A stretch of 52,577 bases of DNA, from NCBI GenBank assembly GCA_021792975.1, contig JAJYTR010000013.1, forward strand, positions 1-52,577, read 5' to 3'. This DNA is from Pseudomonadota bacterium. Its GTDB lineage: Bacteria > Pseudomonadota > Gammaproteobacteria > Xanthomonadales > Rhodanobacteraceae. Position 1 is the stretch's first letter; every line of letters begins with the position of its first letter. The position numbers and the translations under genes are program-made. The notes beneath the pieces are model-generated. The model was not told where the DNA came from, made no database searches, and was given only the letters and a program-made list of their open reading frames with translations. Shown one piece after another: positions 16,190 through 23,239 of the stretch.

Positions 16190-16762
16190 ATGAAAAGACT
16201 CCCGCTGATCACGCTGCTGGCGCTGGCTGCCACGGGCACCGGCTGCAGCTGGTGGCATTCGAACACGCGCGCCGCATGGCAGAACGCCGTGCAGGAACGG
16301 CCGCTGGAAGTGCCACCGGATCTGCAGCGCCCGGTCAACGCGGCGGCCCTGACCATCCCCGACGTGCCCGGCCAGCCGGGTGCGGGAGCGCCCGCCGCCG
16401 AGCCTCCCGGCACGGCGGCGGCTCCGGCGGGCGGTCCGCAGGGCAGCGCCGCGCTGCTGCTCGACGACACCGTCGCCAGCGCCTACCACCGCGTGGGCCT
16501 GGCGCTGAAGCGCGGCGACCTCGCCACGCTGCAGAGCGAGGACGCCGCCGCGCACCGCTACCAGGTGACGGTGCCGGTGCGCGTCAAGGGGAAACCGCAG
16601 GGTTTCTTCGCGCGTATTTTCTCGCGCAACCGCACCCGCGAAGTGCAGGTACCGGTGACCATCACGGTGGTCGCCGCGGACGGCAAGGCGCAGGTGCAGC
16701 TCAGCGGCGGCGAGGCGGCGGTCAGACAGCTCCGGGCCGGCCTGCAGCAGCGTCTGGGCTGA
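16190..16762 (+). CDS. lipoprotein, BamC/NlpB-like, short form
   Basis: A 190-residue outer-membrane lipoprotein. The signal peptide MKRLPLITLLALAATGTGCS ends in a lipobox with Cys19. The segment RPLEVPPDLQRPV shortly after resembles the lasso region by which BamC contacts BamD. A Pro/Ala/Gly-rich linker (about 55-85) leads to one alpha/beta helix-grip domain (about 95-190). E. coli BamC is about 344 residues with two such domains, so one is missing here. The position right after dapA matches E. coli dapA-bamC, which supports the assignment. It is probably an accessory part of the outer-membrane protein assembly machine. Confidence 0.72.
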   Translation: MKRLPLITLLALAATGTGCSWWHSNTRAAWQNAVQERPLEVPPDLQRPVNAAALTIPDVPGQPGAGAPAAEPPGTAAAPAGGPQGSAALLLDDTVASAYHRVGLALKRGDLATLQSEDAAAHRYQVTVPVRVKGKPQGFFARIFSRNRTREVQVPVTITVVAADGKAQVQLSGGEAAVRQLRAGLQQRLG

Positions 16763-16805
16763 ACCCGCGTACACGAGATCCCGGGCGCGGCGGGAGCGGC
16801 GTGGC

Positions 16806-17825
16806 TCAGCGCGCGTCGCGGTAGACCAGCAGCGCGCCGGCGCCCGGATCGCAGACATAGGCCTGGTGCCGTCCGTCGGTGGTCACGCAGTGCGCGTGCG
16901 CCGCGGTGGGGACGGTGGCCAGTCGCGTCAGGGCATGCCCGTCGTAACCCAGCACGGTGAGCGTGGCGCTGCGCGCGCCCGGCGCGTACAGGTGTCCGAG
17001 CCGCGGGTTCCAGGCGATGATGTCTACGCCCGCACCCACCGGCGCGCGCGCGACGACGTGGCCGTCGCGCGTGTCCAGCGCCACCACCTTGCCCTCCGCG
17101 CAGCCCACGAACAGGGTGTGCCGGGCGGCGTCCAGCGCCAGCCCGCGGCTGCCGGTACAGCCGTTGGGCCAGACCTTCATGGCCTGCGGGTCGCGCAGCG
17201 GCAACGCCAGCGTGTGGCCCCGCCACTGGTTGGTGTAGGCCATGCCGGCGGCGTCGTCGATGACCAGCGACTCCGGTCCGTGCGCGACTGCCACCGCGCG
17301 CAGCCGCCGCAGCACGGGGTGCGCGCCGCCGCGCAGTGCGAAGCGCTCGATCTGCTTGGCGTGCGGCTCGGTCACCCATACCTGGTGCAGCGGCGCCACG
17401 TAGCGCACGTAGTCGGGCTGCGCCGCCAGCGCCGCGCGTGCCAGCACCGCTCCAGTGGCCGGGTCCACCGCCAGCAGCGCTTGCTGCGGATGGTCGCTGG
17501 CCAGCAGCAGGCCCTGGCCGTAATCGGCCGAGGTGGTGCCGGCATCGTGGCCGGGCCGGGCACTGCCGACCGGCGTGATGGGGGGCAGCACGCGCAGGGT
17601 GTCGTGGCGCGGATCCACCAGCACCAGGCGGCCGGTCTGCGCCGCCGGCACCACCACGCGGTCCAGCGCGGCGATGTAGCCGAGATCATCGAAACCCAGG
17701 CCACGTGTGCCGCCGGGGATGCGCAGCAGCGTGGTGGCGGGGGTGGCGGCGGCCGCGACCAGCGGCAGCAGCAGGGCCAGCAGGCCCGGCAGGCAGCGGC
17801 GGCGATTCCGGAAGGGTACGGCCAT
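16806..17825 (-). CDS. exported YncE-like beta-propeller repeat protein
   Basis: A 339-residue secreted protein. The signal peptide is RRRCLPGLLALLLPLVAAAA, followed by repeating blade-like segments such as LLAVDPATGAVLARAAL, LVLVDPRHDTLRVLPP and VVALDTRDGHVVARAPVG. These VDPxTGxV patterns are typical of seven-bladed YncE/NHL-type propellers. Four Cys residues late in the protein could form disulfides. No catalytic residues are evident; family members bind DNA, ligands or cell-wall components. The gene is convergent with the bamC-like gene and divergent from dapE. The ATG at 17825 gives a complete signal peptide. Confidence 0.75.
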   Translation of the reverse strand: MAVPFRNRRRCLPGLLALLLPLVAAAATPATTLLRIPGGTRGLGFDDLGYIAALDRVVVPAAQTGRLVLVDPRHDTLRVLPPITPVGSARPGHDAGTTSADYGQGLLLASDHPQQALLAVDPATGAVLARAALAAQPDYVRYVAPLHQVWVTEPHAKQIERFALRGGAHPVLRRLRAVAVAHGPESLVIDDAAGMAYTNQWRGHTLALPLRDPQAMKVWPNGCTGSRGLALDAARHTLFVGCAEGKVVALDTRDGHVVARAPVGAGVDIIAWNPRLGHLYAPGARSATLTVLGYDGHALTRLATVPTAAHAHCVTTDGRHQAYVCDPGAGALLVYRDAR

Positions 17826-17984
17826 GTGGCTTCTCCGTGGGGCGGATGTACGCGGCGCAGTCTGCCTGTACGCCGGCGGCGGCGGCGTGCCGGCGGCGTA
17901 TCCGTAAAGCACCGGTAAGCTGCGCGCCGCGGCCGCTGACGCAGTATCGTGCCGGCCTGCCGTCGCCCAGCCCGGGGAAGCGCC

Positions 17985-19118
17985 GTGTCCGAGGTGTTCG
18001 AACTTGCCTGCGAACTGATCCGCCGCCGTTCCGTGACACCGCGCGACGAGGGCTGCCAGGCGCTGCTTGCGGCGCGGCTTGCGCGCGCCGGGTTCCGCTG
18101 CACCGCGCTGCCGTTCGCCGAGGTCGAGAATCTCTGGGCCACGCATGGTGACGGCGCGCCGGTGCTGGTGTTCCTGGGCCATACCGACGTGGTGCCGCCG
18201 GGACCGGAGACGGCCTGGAGCAGCCCGCCATTCGAGCCCAGCGTGCGCGAGGGCCGGCTGTACGGCCGCGGCGCCGCCGACATGAAAGGCAGCGTGGCGG
18301 CGATGTGCCTGGCACTGGAACAGGTGGCCGTGCATCACCCCGACCATACCGGCACGCTGGCGCTGCTGCTGACCAGCGACGAGGAAGGCGTGGCCGAGCA
18401 CGGTGTGCGCCGCGTCGCCCAGCATTTCCGCGAGAGCGGGCAGCGCATCGACTGGTGCGTGGTGGGCGAACCGTCCTCGCGCGAGCGGCTGGGCGACCTG
18501 CTGCGGGTGGGTCGCCGCGGGTCGCTCACCGGACGCCTCGCCGTACGCGGCGTACAGGGCCACGTGGCCTATCCGGAACGGGCGCGCAACCCCATCCATC
18601 GCGCCGCCCCGGCGCTGGCCGAACTGGCCACGATGCGCTGGGATGCCGGCAACGCCGCGTTTCCGCCCACCTCGTTCCAGATCTCCAACGTGCACGCCGG
18701 CACCGGCGCCGACAACGTCATTCCCGGTGCGCTGGATGCGGTGTTCAACTTCCGCTACGGCAGCGCCAGCACGCCGGCCGAACTGAAGGCACGGCTGGAA
18801 TCGGTGCTGCGCCGGCACGGGCTGGACTTCAGCATCGAGTGGCGCCTCTCCGGCGAACCTTTCGTGACCGGCGACGGGCCGCTGCGCCGTGCGGCCGCGG
18901 CGGTGCTGGCCGAACAACTGGGCGTGAAGCCCGAGCCCAGCACCGGCGGCGGCACTTCCGACGCGCGTTTCATTTCTCCGCTGGGCGCCGAGGTGGTCGA
19001 GCTGGGGCCGGTCAACGCCAGCATCCACAAGGTCGACGAGTGCATCGATCTGTCCGATCTCGAGCGTTTGCCCGCGGTTTTCGCCGGCATCGCCACGCGG
19101 CTGCTGGGTTGCGGCTGA
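17985..19118 (+). CDS. dapE: succinyl-diaminopimelate desuccinylase
   Basis: A 377-residue M20-family dizinc amidohydrolase that releases L,L-diaminopimelate from its N-succinyl form. Metal and catalytic residues are in [12 protein letters not shown] (His, Asp), [14 protein letters not shown] (bridging Asp), [13 protein letters not shown] (catalytic Glu plus ligand Glu), WCVVGEPSS and the final [10 protein letters not shown] (His). The dimerisation and anion-binding stretch [12 protein letters not shown] is typical of DapE. The GTG at 17985 is chosen because GGGGAAG sits at 17974-17980 and the protein then begins at the normal point ([14 protein letters not shown]). It belongs to the same pathway as dapA about 2 kb upstream, separated by a reverse-strand gene. 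Confidence 0.95.
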   Translation: MSEVFELACELIRRRSVTPRDEGCQALLAARLARAGFRCTALPFAEVENLWATHGDGAPVLVFLGHTDVVPPGPETAWSSPPFEPSVREGRLYGRGAADMKGSVAAMCLALEQVAVHHPDHTGTLALLLTSDEEGVAEHGVRRVAQHFRESGQRIDWCVVGEPSSRERLGDLLRVGRRGSLTGRLAVRGVQGHVAYPERARNPIHRAAPALAELATMRWDAGNAAFPPTSFQISNVHAGTGADNVIPGALDAVFNFRYGSASTPAELKARLESVLRRHGLDFSIEWRLSGEPFVTGDGPLRRAAAAVLAEQLGVKPEPSTGGGTSDARFISPLGAEVVELGPVNASIHKVDECIDLSDLERLPAVFAGIATRLLGCG

Positions 19119-19212
19119 GACGGCGTACTGCGCGGCGGCGATGCGCGCGGCCGGGCCGCGAAGTCCCCGGAGGGACAGGTATGATGCCGCTCCGCCCGCC
19201 GGATTCCCGCGC

Positions 19213-19758
19213 ATGAGCGCCTTGCTGCGTCCCCGCCCGCTGCTGCTGATTCTGGCCGCGCTGCTGCTGGCCGGTTGCGGCTTTCACCTGCGCCGCAGCG
19301 CGCAGTTGACGCCGGCGCTGCAGCACCTGCATCTGGAGATCTCCGGCGGCGGCGCGCTGCAGCGCCGGCTGGCCACCGCGCTGCGCCTCTCGGGCGTGAC
19401 CCTCGAGCCCGCCACCGGGCCGGGCATCGCCACGCTGCGCGTGCCGGTCAATGCGTTCAGAACACAGGCGCTGACATTGACCGGTTTCGCGCGGGTCAGC
19501 GAGTACAGCGTGCATTACGACGTGCAGTTCGAGGTGGTGGGCGCGGACGGCAGGCTGCTGGTGCCGCTGCAGGCGATCCACATGTCGCGCAGCTTCACCT
19601 TCGACCAGACCCAGGTGATCGGCAGCGCCGGGCAGCAGGAGCAGATCCAGCGCAGCCTGGTGGACGACATGACCCAGGCCATCCTGATGCGCCTGCAGAA
19701 GCAGGGCTATGGCGTGGCCGGCCAGGCTGCGGGCGCCGCGGCCGGCGGACATCGCTGA
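19213..19758 (+). CDS. lptE: LPS-assembly lipoprotein LptE
   Basis: A 181-residue outer-membrane lipoprotein that plugs the LptD barrel and helps insert lipopolysaccharide. The signal peptide ends in the lipobox LLLAGCGFHLRR, and GFHLR directly after the Cys is the LptE signature. The segment FARVSEYSVHYDVQFEVV and the end LVDDMTQAILMRLQKQGY are also family-typical. In many relatives leuS lies directly upstream; here dapE does. The stop is one base before the holA ATG, so the block lptE-holA-nadD-rsfS-rlmH is one operon. Confidence 0.92.
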   Translation: MSALLRPRPLLLILAALLLAGCGFHLRRSAQLTPALQHLHLEISGGGALQRRLATALRLSGVTLEPATGPGIATLRVPVNAFRTQALTLTGFARVSEYSVHYDVQFEVVGADGRLLVPLQAIHMSRSFTFDQTQVIGSAGQQEQIQRSLVDDMTQAILMRLQKQGYGVAGQAAGAAAGGHR

Positions 19759-19759
19759 G

Positions 19760-20776
19760 ATGCACGGCGCTGCCGACTGGGCGCGTGCGCTCGCGGCGCT
19801 GCAACTGCCGCCGGTGCTGCTGCTGGCCGGCGACGAACTGCTGGTGCTGGAAGCCGGCGATGCGGCACGTGCCCGCGCCCGCGCGCTGGGTTACAGCGAG
19901 CGCACGCGTTTCGATGTCGAGGCCGGTTTCGACTGGAACGAGCTGGCGCGTGCCGGCGCCGGCCTGTCGCTGTTCGCCACGCAGCGGCTGCTGGATCTGC
20001 GCCTGCCCGGCGGCCGCCCCGGCAAGGAGGGCGCGGAGGCGCTGCTGGCCTGGTGTGACGCGCCGCCGCCGGACACGCTGCTGCTGATCACCTGCCAGGA
20101 GTGGAGCCGCAAACACGAGGCCGCCTGGTCGCAGGCGATCGAGCGCCGCGGCATGGCCGTGCACCTGCCGGCGCCGCGCCCGCAGGAGCTGCCGCACTGG
20201 CTGGGGCGGCGGCTGGCCGCACGCGGACTGTCGGCGGAGCCCGAGGCGCTGGACTGGCTGGCCGCGCGGGTCGAGGGCAACCTGCTGGCCGGGGCCCAGG
20301 AAGTGGACAAGCTGGCGCTGCTGTTGCCGGTAGGCACCCGTCTGGACCGCGAAGCACTGGAGCAGTGCGTGGGCGACAGCGCGCGCTACGATGCCTTCCA
20401 GCTCATGGATGCGGTGCTGGGCGGCGAGACGGCGCGCGCCCTGCGCATCCTGTCCGGGCTGCGCGCCGAGGGCGAGGAGGTGCTGCCGCTGCTGGGCCTG
20501 CTGAATCTGCAACTGGCGATCGCCGCACGCCTGGCCGCCGCGCGCGATTTCGAGACCGCCGCGCGCGCCGAGCGCCTGTGGCAGGCGCGCGCCGCGCAGT
20601 TCCGCCGGGCGCTGGCGCGGGCGCCGCAGCCGCGCTTCTGGCAGCGCGCCCTGGTCTGGGCCGGCCGCATCGACCGCATGGCCAAAGGCCGCGAGCCCGG
20701 CGAACCCTGGCGCGAGTTCGAGCGCCTGCTGACGGCGCTGGCGCAACCGCGCAGCGCCGCGGCGCTGGCGCCGTGA
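19760..20776 (+). CDS. holA: DNA polymerase III subunit delta
   Basis: A 338-residue clamp-loader subunit that opens the beta sliding clamp. The N-terminal domain begins with LPPVLLLAGDELLVLEAGDA, equivalent to the E. coli delta clamp-binding region, and continues SLFATQRLLDLRLPGGRPGK, which contains the loop with the clamp-contacting Leu-Phe pair. The middle has DWLAARVEGNLLAGAQEVDK, a strong HolA signature, and the C-terminal collar domain ends near EFERLLTAL. The ATG at 19760 follows the lptE stop by one base. Its TGA overlaps the GTG start of nadD. Confidence 0.95.
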   Translation: MHGAADWARALAALQLPPVLLLAGDELLVLEAGDAARARARALGYSERTRFDVEAGFDWNELARAGAGLSLFATQRLLDLRLPGGRPGKEGAEALLAWCDAPPPDTLLLITCQEWSRKHEAAWSQAIERRGMAVHLPAPRPQELPHWLGRRLAARGLSAEPEALDWLAARVEGNLLAGAQEVDKLALLLPVGTRLDREALEQCVGDSARYDAFQLMDAVLGGETARALRILSGLRAEGEEVLPLLGLLNLQLAIAARLAAARDFETAARAERLWQARAAQFRRALARAPQPRFWQRALVWAGRIDRMAKGREPGEPWREFERLLTALAQPRSAAALAP

Positions 20777-21456
20777 ATACGGCCGCGACGGCGGATGCGG
20801 GCGGACCTGCGCAGCGCCCGCTGGCCATTCTGGGCGGCACCTTCGATCCCGTGCACCTGGGCCATCTGCGCGTGGCCTGGGAAGCAGCCGAGGCACTGGA
20901 TGCCGAGGTGCGCCTGCTGCCGGCGCGCCAGCCGCCGCACCGCCCGCAGCCGGTAGCCGGTGCCGCACAGCGAGTGGCGATGCTGCGTGCGGCGCTGGCC
21001 GGGCAGTCACGCCTAGGTCTGGATCTGCGCGAACTGGAGCGCGAAGGAGCGTCCTACACCGTGGACACGCTGGCCTCGCTGCGCGAAGAGATCGGCGCCC
21101 AGCGGCCGCTGGTCCTGCTGCTGGGACAGGACGCCTGCGCCGGGCTGCCTACCTGGCACCGTTGGCGGGAATTGTTCGAACGGGCCCACCTGGCCATGCT
21201 GACACGACCGGCCGGCATGCCGGCCTGGCCGCAGGCGCTGCAGGCGCAGTGGCGCCGGCGTCTCGCGTCCTCGCCCGCGGCGTTGCGCGAGGCGCCCGCC
21301 GGACGCGTGCTGGCCCTGCGCGTCAGTGCGCTGGAGATCAGCGCCTCGCACGTGCGCGCCCTGCTGGCGGCGGGGCGTGAGCCGCGCTGGCTGCTGCCGG
21401 ATGCATTGCTGTCCGACCCGGCGTTGCTGGCGCCCTATCGCATACCGCGTGCCTGA
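20773..21456 (+). CDS. nadD: nicotinate-nucleotide adenylyltransferase
   Basis: A 227-residue enzyme making nicotinic acid adenine dinucleotide from NaMN and ATP. The nucleotidyltransferase motif is ILGGTFDPVHLGHLRVA (GGxFDPxHxGH) near residue 20, and the second ATP-binding motif is SALEISASHVRALL near 195, corresponding to ISxTxIR. The substrate loop LLLGQDACAGLPTWHRW is as in NadD. The GTG start at 20773 overlaps the holA stop (GTGA), giving translational coupling. The short N-terminal extension (about 15 residues) before the core is mildly longer than usual. Confidence 0.95.
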   Translation: MNTAATADAGGPAQRPLAILGGTFDPVHLGHLRVAWEAAEALDAEVRLLPARQPPHRPQPVAGAAQRVAMLRAALAGQSRLGLDLRELEREGASYTVDTLASLREEIGAQRPLVLLLGQDACAGLPTWHRWRELFERAHLAMLTRPAGMPAWPQALQAQWRRRLASSPAALREAPAGRVLALRVSALEISASHVRALLAAGREPRWLLPDALLSDPALLAPYRIPRA

Positions 21457-21511
21457 GAGGCCGCGGCAGCGTGGGCACGCGGACAGCCAGCACTTGCGCG
21501 CTGTCCATGGC

Positions 21512-21925
21512 ATGCCCACACTGCCGTCGAAGCCAACCGCCCGAGGCCGCACCGATTTGACCCGCGCCGCCGCAACTTCCGTGTCCGCATCCGAAATCCT
21601 GCGCGAGCGCGTGCTGGCCGCGCTGGAGGAACTCAAGGCCAGGGACGTGCGCCTGATCGATGTGCGCGGCAAGACCTCCATTGCCGATACCCTGGTGATC
21701 GCTTCCGGAACCTCCACGCGCCACGTCAAGGCGCTGGCCGACGAGGTGGTGAAGTTTGTCAAGCAGGCCGGCATGTTTCCGCTGGGCGTGGAGGGGCAGA
21801 GCGAGGCGGAATGGGTGCTGGTCGACCTGGGCGACGTGATCGTGCACGTGATGCTGCCGCGTATCCGCGAGTTCTACGGACTGGAACGCCTGTGGAGCGT
21901 GGAGGCGGCGGAAGCCGCCGGCTGA
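21512..21925 (+). CDS. rsfS: ribosomal silencing factor RsfS
   Basis: RsfS binds ribosomal protein uL14 on the 50S subunit and blocks subunit joining under starvation. The core is LEELKARDVRLIDVRGKTSI followed by ADTLVIASGTSTRHVKALAD, VEGQSEAEWVLVDLGDVIVH and the ending MLPRIREFYGLERLW, all standard. The start is uncertain. I give the ATG at 21512 (137 residues), but a TTG at 21557 or a GTG at 21581 would begin nearer to where the family usually starts. None has a convincing ribosome-binding site. It lies between nadD and rlmH as in many proteobacteria. Confidence 0.9.
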   Translation: MPTLPSKPTARGRTDLTRAAATSVSASEILRERVLAALEELKARDVRLIDVRGKTSIADTLVIASGTSTRHVKALADEVVKFVKQAGMFPLGVEGQSEAEWVLVDLGDVIVHVMLPRIREFYGLERLWSVEAAEAAG

Positions 21926-21951
21926 GTTCCTGCCGCGGCGCCGGGCGCGGA

Positions 21952-22419
21952 ATGCGCGCGATCCTGCTGAGCGTCGGCGAGCGCATGCCCGCGTGGGTCG
22001 GCGCCGGCTTCGCCGAATACCGCAAGCGCCTGGCGCCATGGCTGCCGCTGGAACTGCGCGAGGTGCGCCCGCCGCGCGGACGTGCGCAGACCCCCGCGCA
22101 GGCCCGTGCGCTGGCGGGCGAAGCGCTGCTGGCCGCCATGCCGCGCGATGCGCGCGCGGTCGCACTGGATGGCCGCGGCGCGGCCTGGAGCAGCGAGCAT
22201 CTGGCCCGCCAGCTGGCCGCCTGGCGCATGGACGGGCGCGACCTGTGGCTGCTAGTCGGCGGCGCCGAGGGCCTGCACGAGTCGGTGCTGGCGCGCGCGC
22301 AGGCGCGCTGGTCGCTGGGTCCGCTGACGCTGCCGCACATGCTGGTGCGGGTGCTGGTGGCCGAACAGCTCTATCGCGCCGCCAGCATGCTGGCCGGGCA
22401 TCCCTATCACCGCGCCTGA
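21952..22419 (+). CDS. rlmH: 23S rRNA (pseudouridine1915-N3)-methyltransferase RlmH
   Basis: A 155-residue SPOUT methyltransferase modifying pseudouridine 1915 in helix 69 of 23S rRNA. The knot residues are seen in LWLLVGGAEGLHESVLARAQ (family FLIGGADGL) and in WSLGPLTLPHMLVRVLVAEQ, where LGPLTLPH is the SAM-binding loop, ending QLYRAASMLAGHPYHRA (family ..GHPYHR). The length is normal. It is the last gene of the lptE operon and is followed by a convergent gene after 27 bases. Confidence 0.96.
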   Translation: MRAILLSVGERMPAWVGAGFAEYRKRLAPWLPLELREVRPPRGRAQTPAQARALAGEALLAAMPRDARAVALDGRGAAWSSEHLARQLAAWRMDGRDLWLLVGGAEGLHESVLARAQARWSLGPLTLPHMLVRVLVAEQLYRAASMLAGHPYHRA

Positions 22420-22446
22420 GAGCACGCGGGCCGGCACGCCGCGGGT

Positions 22447-23181
22447 TCAGGTGGGCTGGTCGCGTCCAGTTGCCGCGCTGTGCGTCGCCGGCATCGGCGC
22501 GCGCAGGGTGAAATCGGTGTACTGGAAACGGCCCTCGCGCAGCCGCGACACGCCGCGCCGGATCGGCAGAGGGTGATTGAACAGCGGCCCGCCGTGGCAC
22601 AACGTGTGGAATTCACCGCGCTCGCCGCAGGGGTCCACGCCGGGCGGCAGGGCATCGAGCAGCGCGTCGTCGAATGCGCGCCCGCTGAACGAGGCGTCCA
22701 GTTGCGCGGTGTCCACGCAGGTGAGCACGGCGCGGTGACCGGCGGCGATGAAATGCCGGGCCAGCGCGTGGGTGTCCTCGCCCCACAGCGGGAACACGCC
22801 CCGCCAGTCCAGCGGTGCCAGCAGCGCCTCGCGCCAGCCGCGCACGTCGGCCAGGAACAGGTCGCCGAAGGCGACGTGCATCAGCCCCGGCGTGGCCGCG
22901 CGCGCCTGCTCCAGGCTGGCGGCGAATGCACGCGTGTAGCGGTCGTTGTCGGACGGCCAGTCGAGCGGTGATTCCAGCAGCGGCACACCCAGCGCCGCGG
23001 CCTGCGCGTGCAGCACGCTGCGCCGGATGCCGTGCATGGCCACGCGCTCGAACGCGGCGGTGACCGTGGTCAGCAGGCCGACGACGCGCCAGGCCGGGTC
23101 GGCGCGCAGGCGTTGCAGCGCCATCAGGCAGTCCTTGCCGCCGCTCCACGAGAGCAGCACCGGGCGGGGCGAGGGCGGCAC
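22447..23181 (-). CDS. PP-loop ATPase, diphthine--ammonia ligase-like (DUF71)
   Basis: A 244-residue ATP-pyrophosphatase-fold protein. The P-loop is VLLSWSGGKDCLMAL at about residues 8-22. The family-specific region is PCGERGEFHTLCHGGPLFNH near the C-terminus, corresponding to GExGEYHT. Eukaryotic and archaeal relatives amidate diphthine; bacteria lack diphthamide, so the bacterial role is unknown. I use the GTG at 23181; a TTG four codons upstream is possible. The gene is downstream of, and on the same strand as, the GGDEF-EAL gene, with 58 bases between them. Confidence 0.8.
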   Translation of the reverse strand: MPPSPRPVLLSWSGGKDCLMALQRLRADPAWRVVGLLTTVTAAFERVAMHGIRRSVLHAQAAALGVPLLESPLDWPSDNDRYTRAFAASLEQARAATPGLMHVAFGDLFLADVRGWREALLAPLDWRGVFPLWGEDTHALARHFIAAGHRAVLTCVDTAQLDASFSGRAFDDALLDALPPGVDPCGERGEFHTLCHGGPLFNHPLPIRRGVSRLREGRFQYTDFTLRAPMPATHSAATGRDQPT

Positions 23182-23239
23182 GGCGCGGCTCAAAACTCCG
23201 TGCAACCGGTCCGCGGCGCCCGCCCGCGGGGTACGGTGG

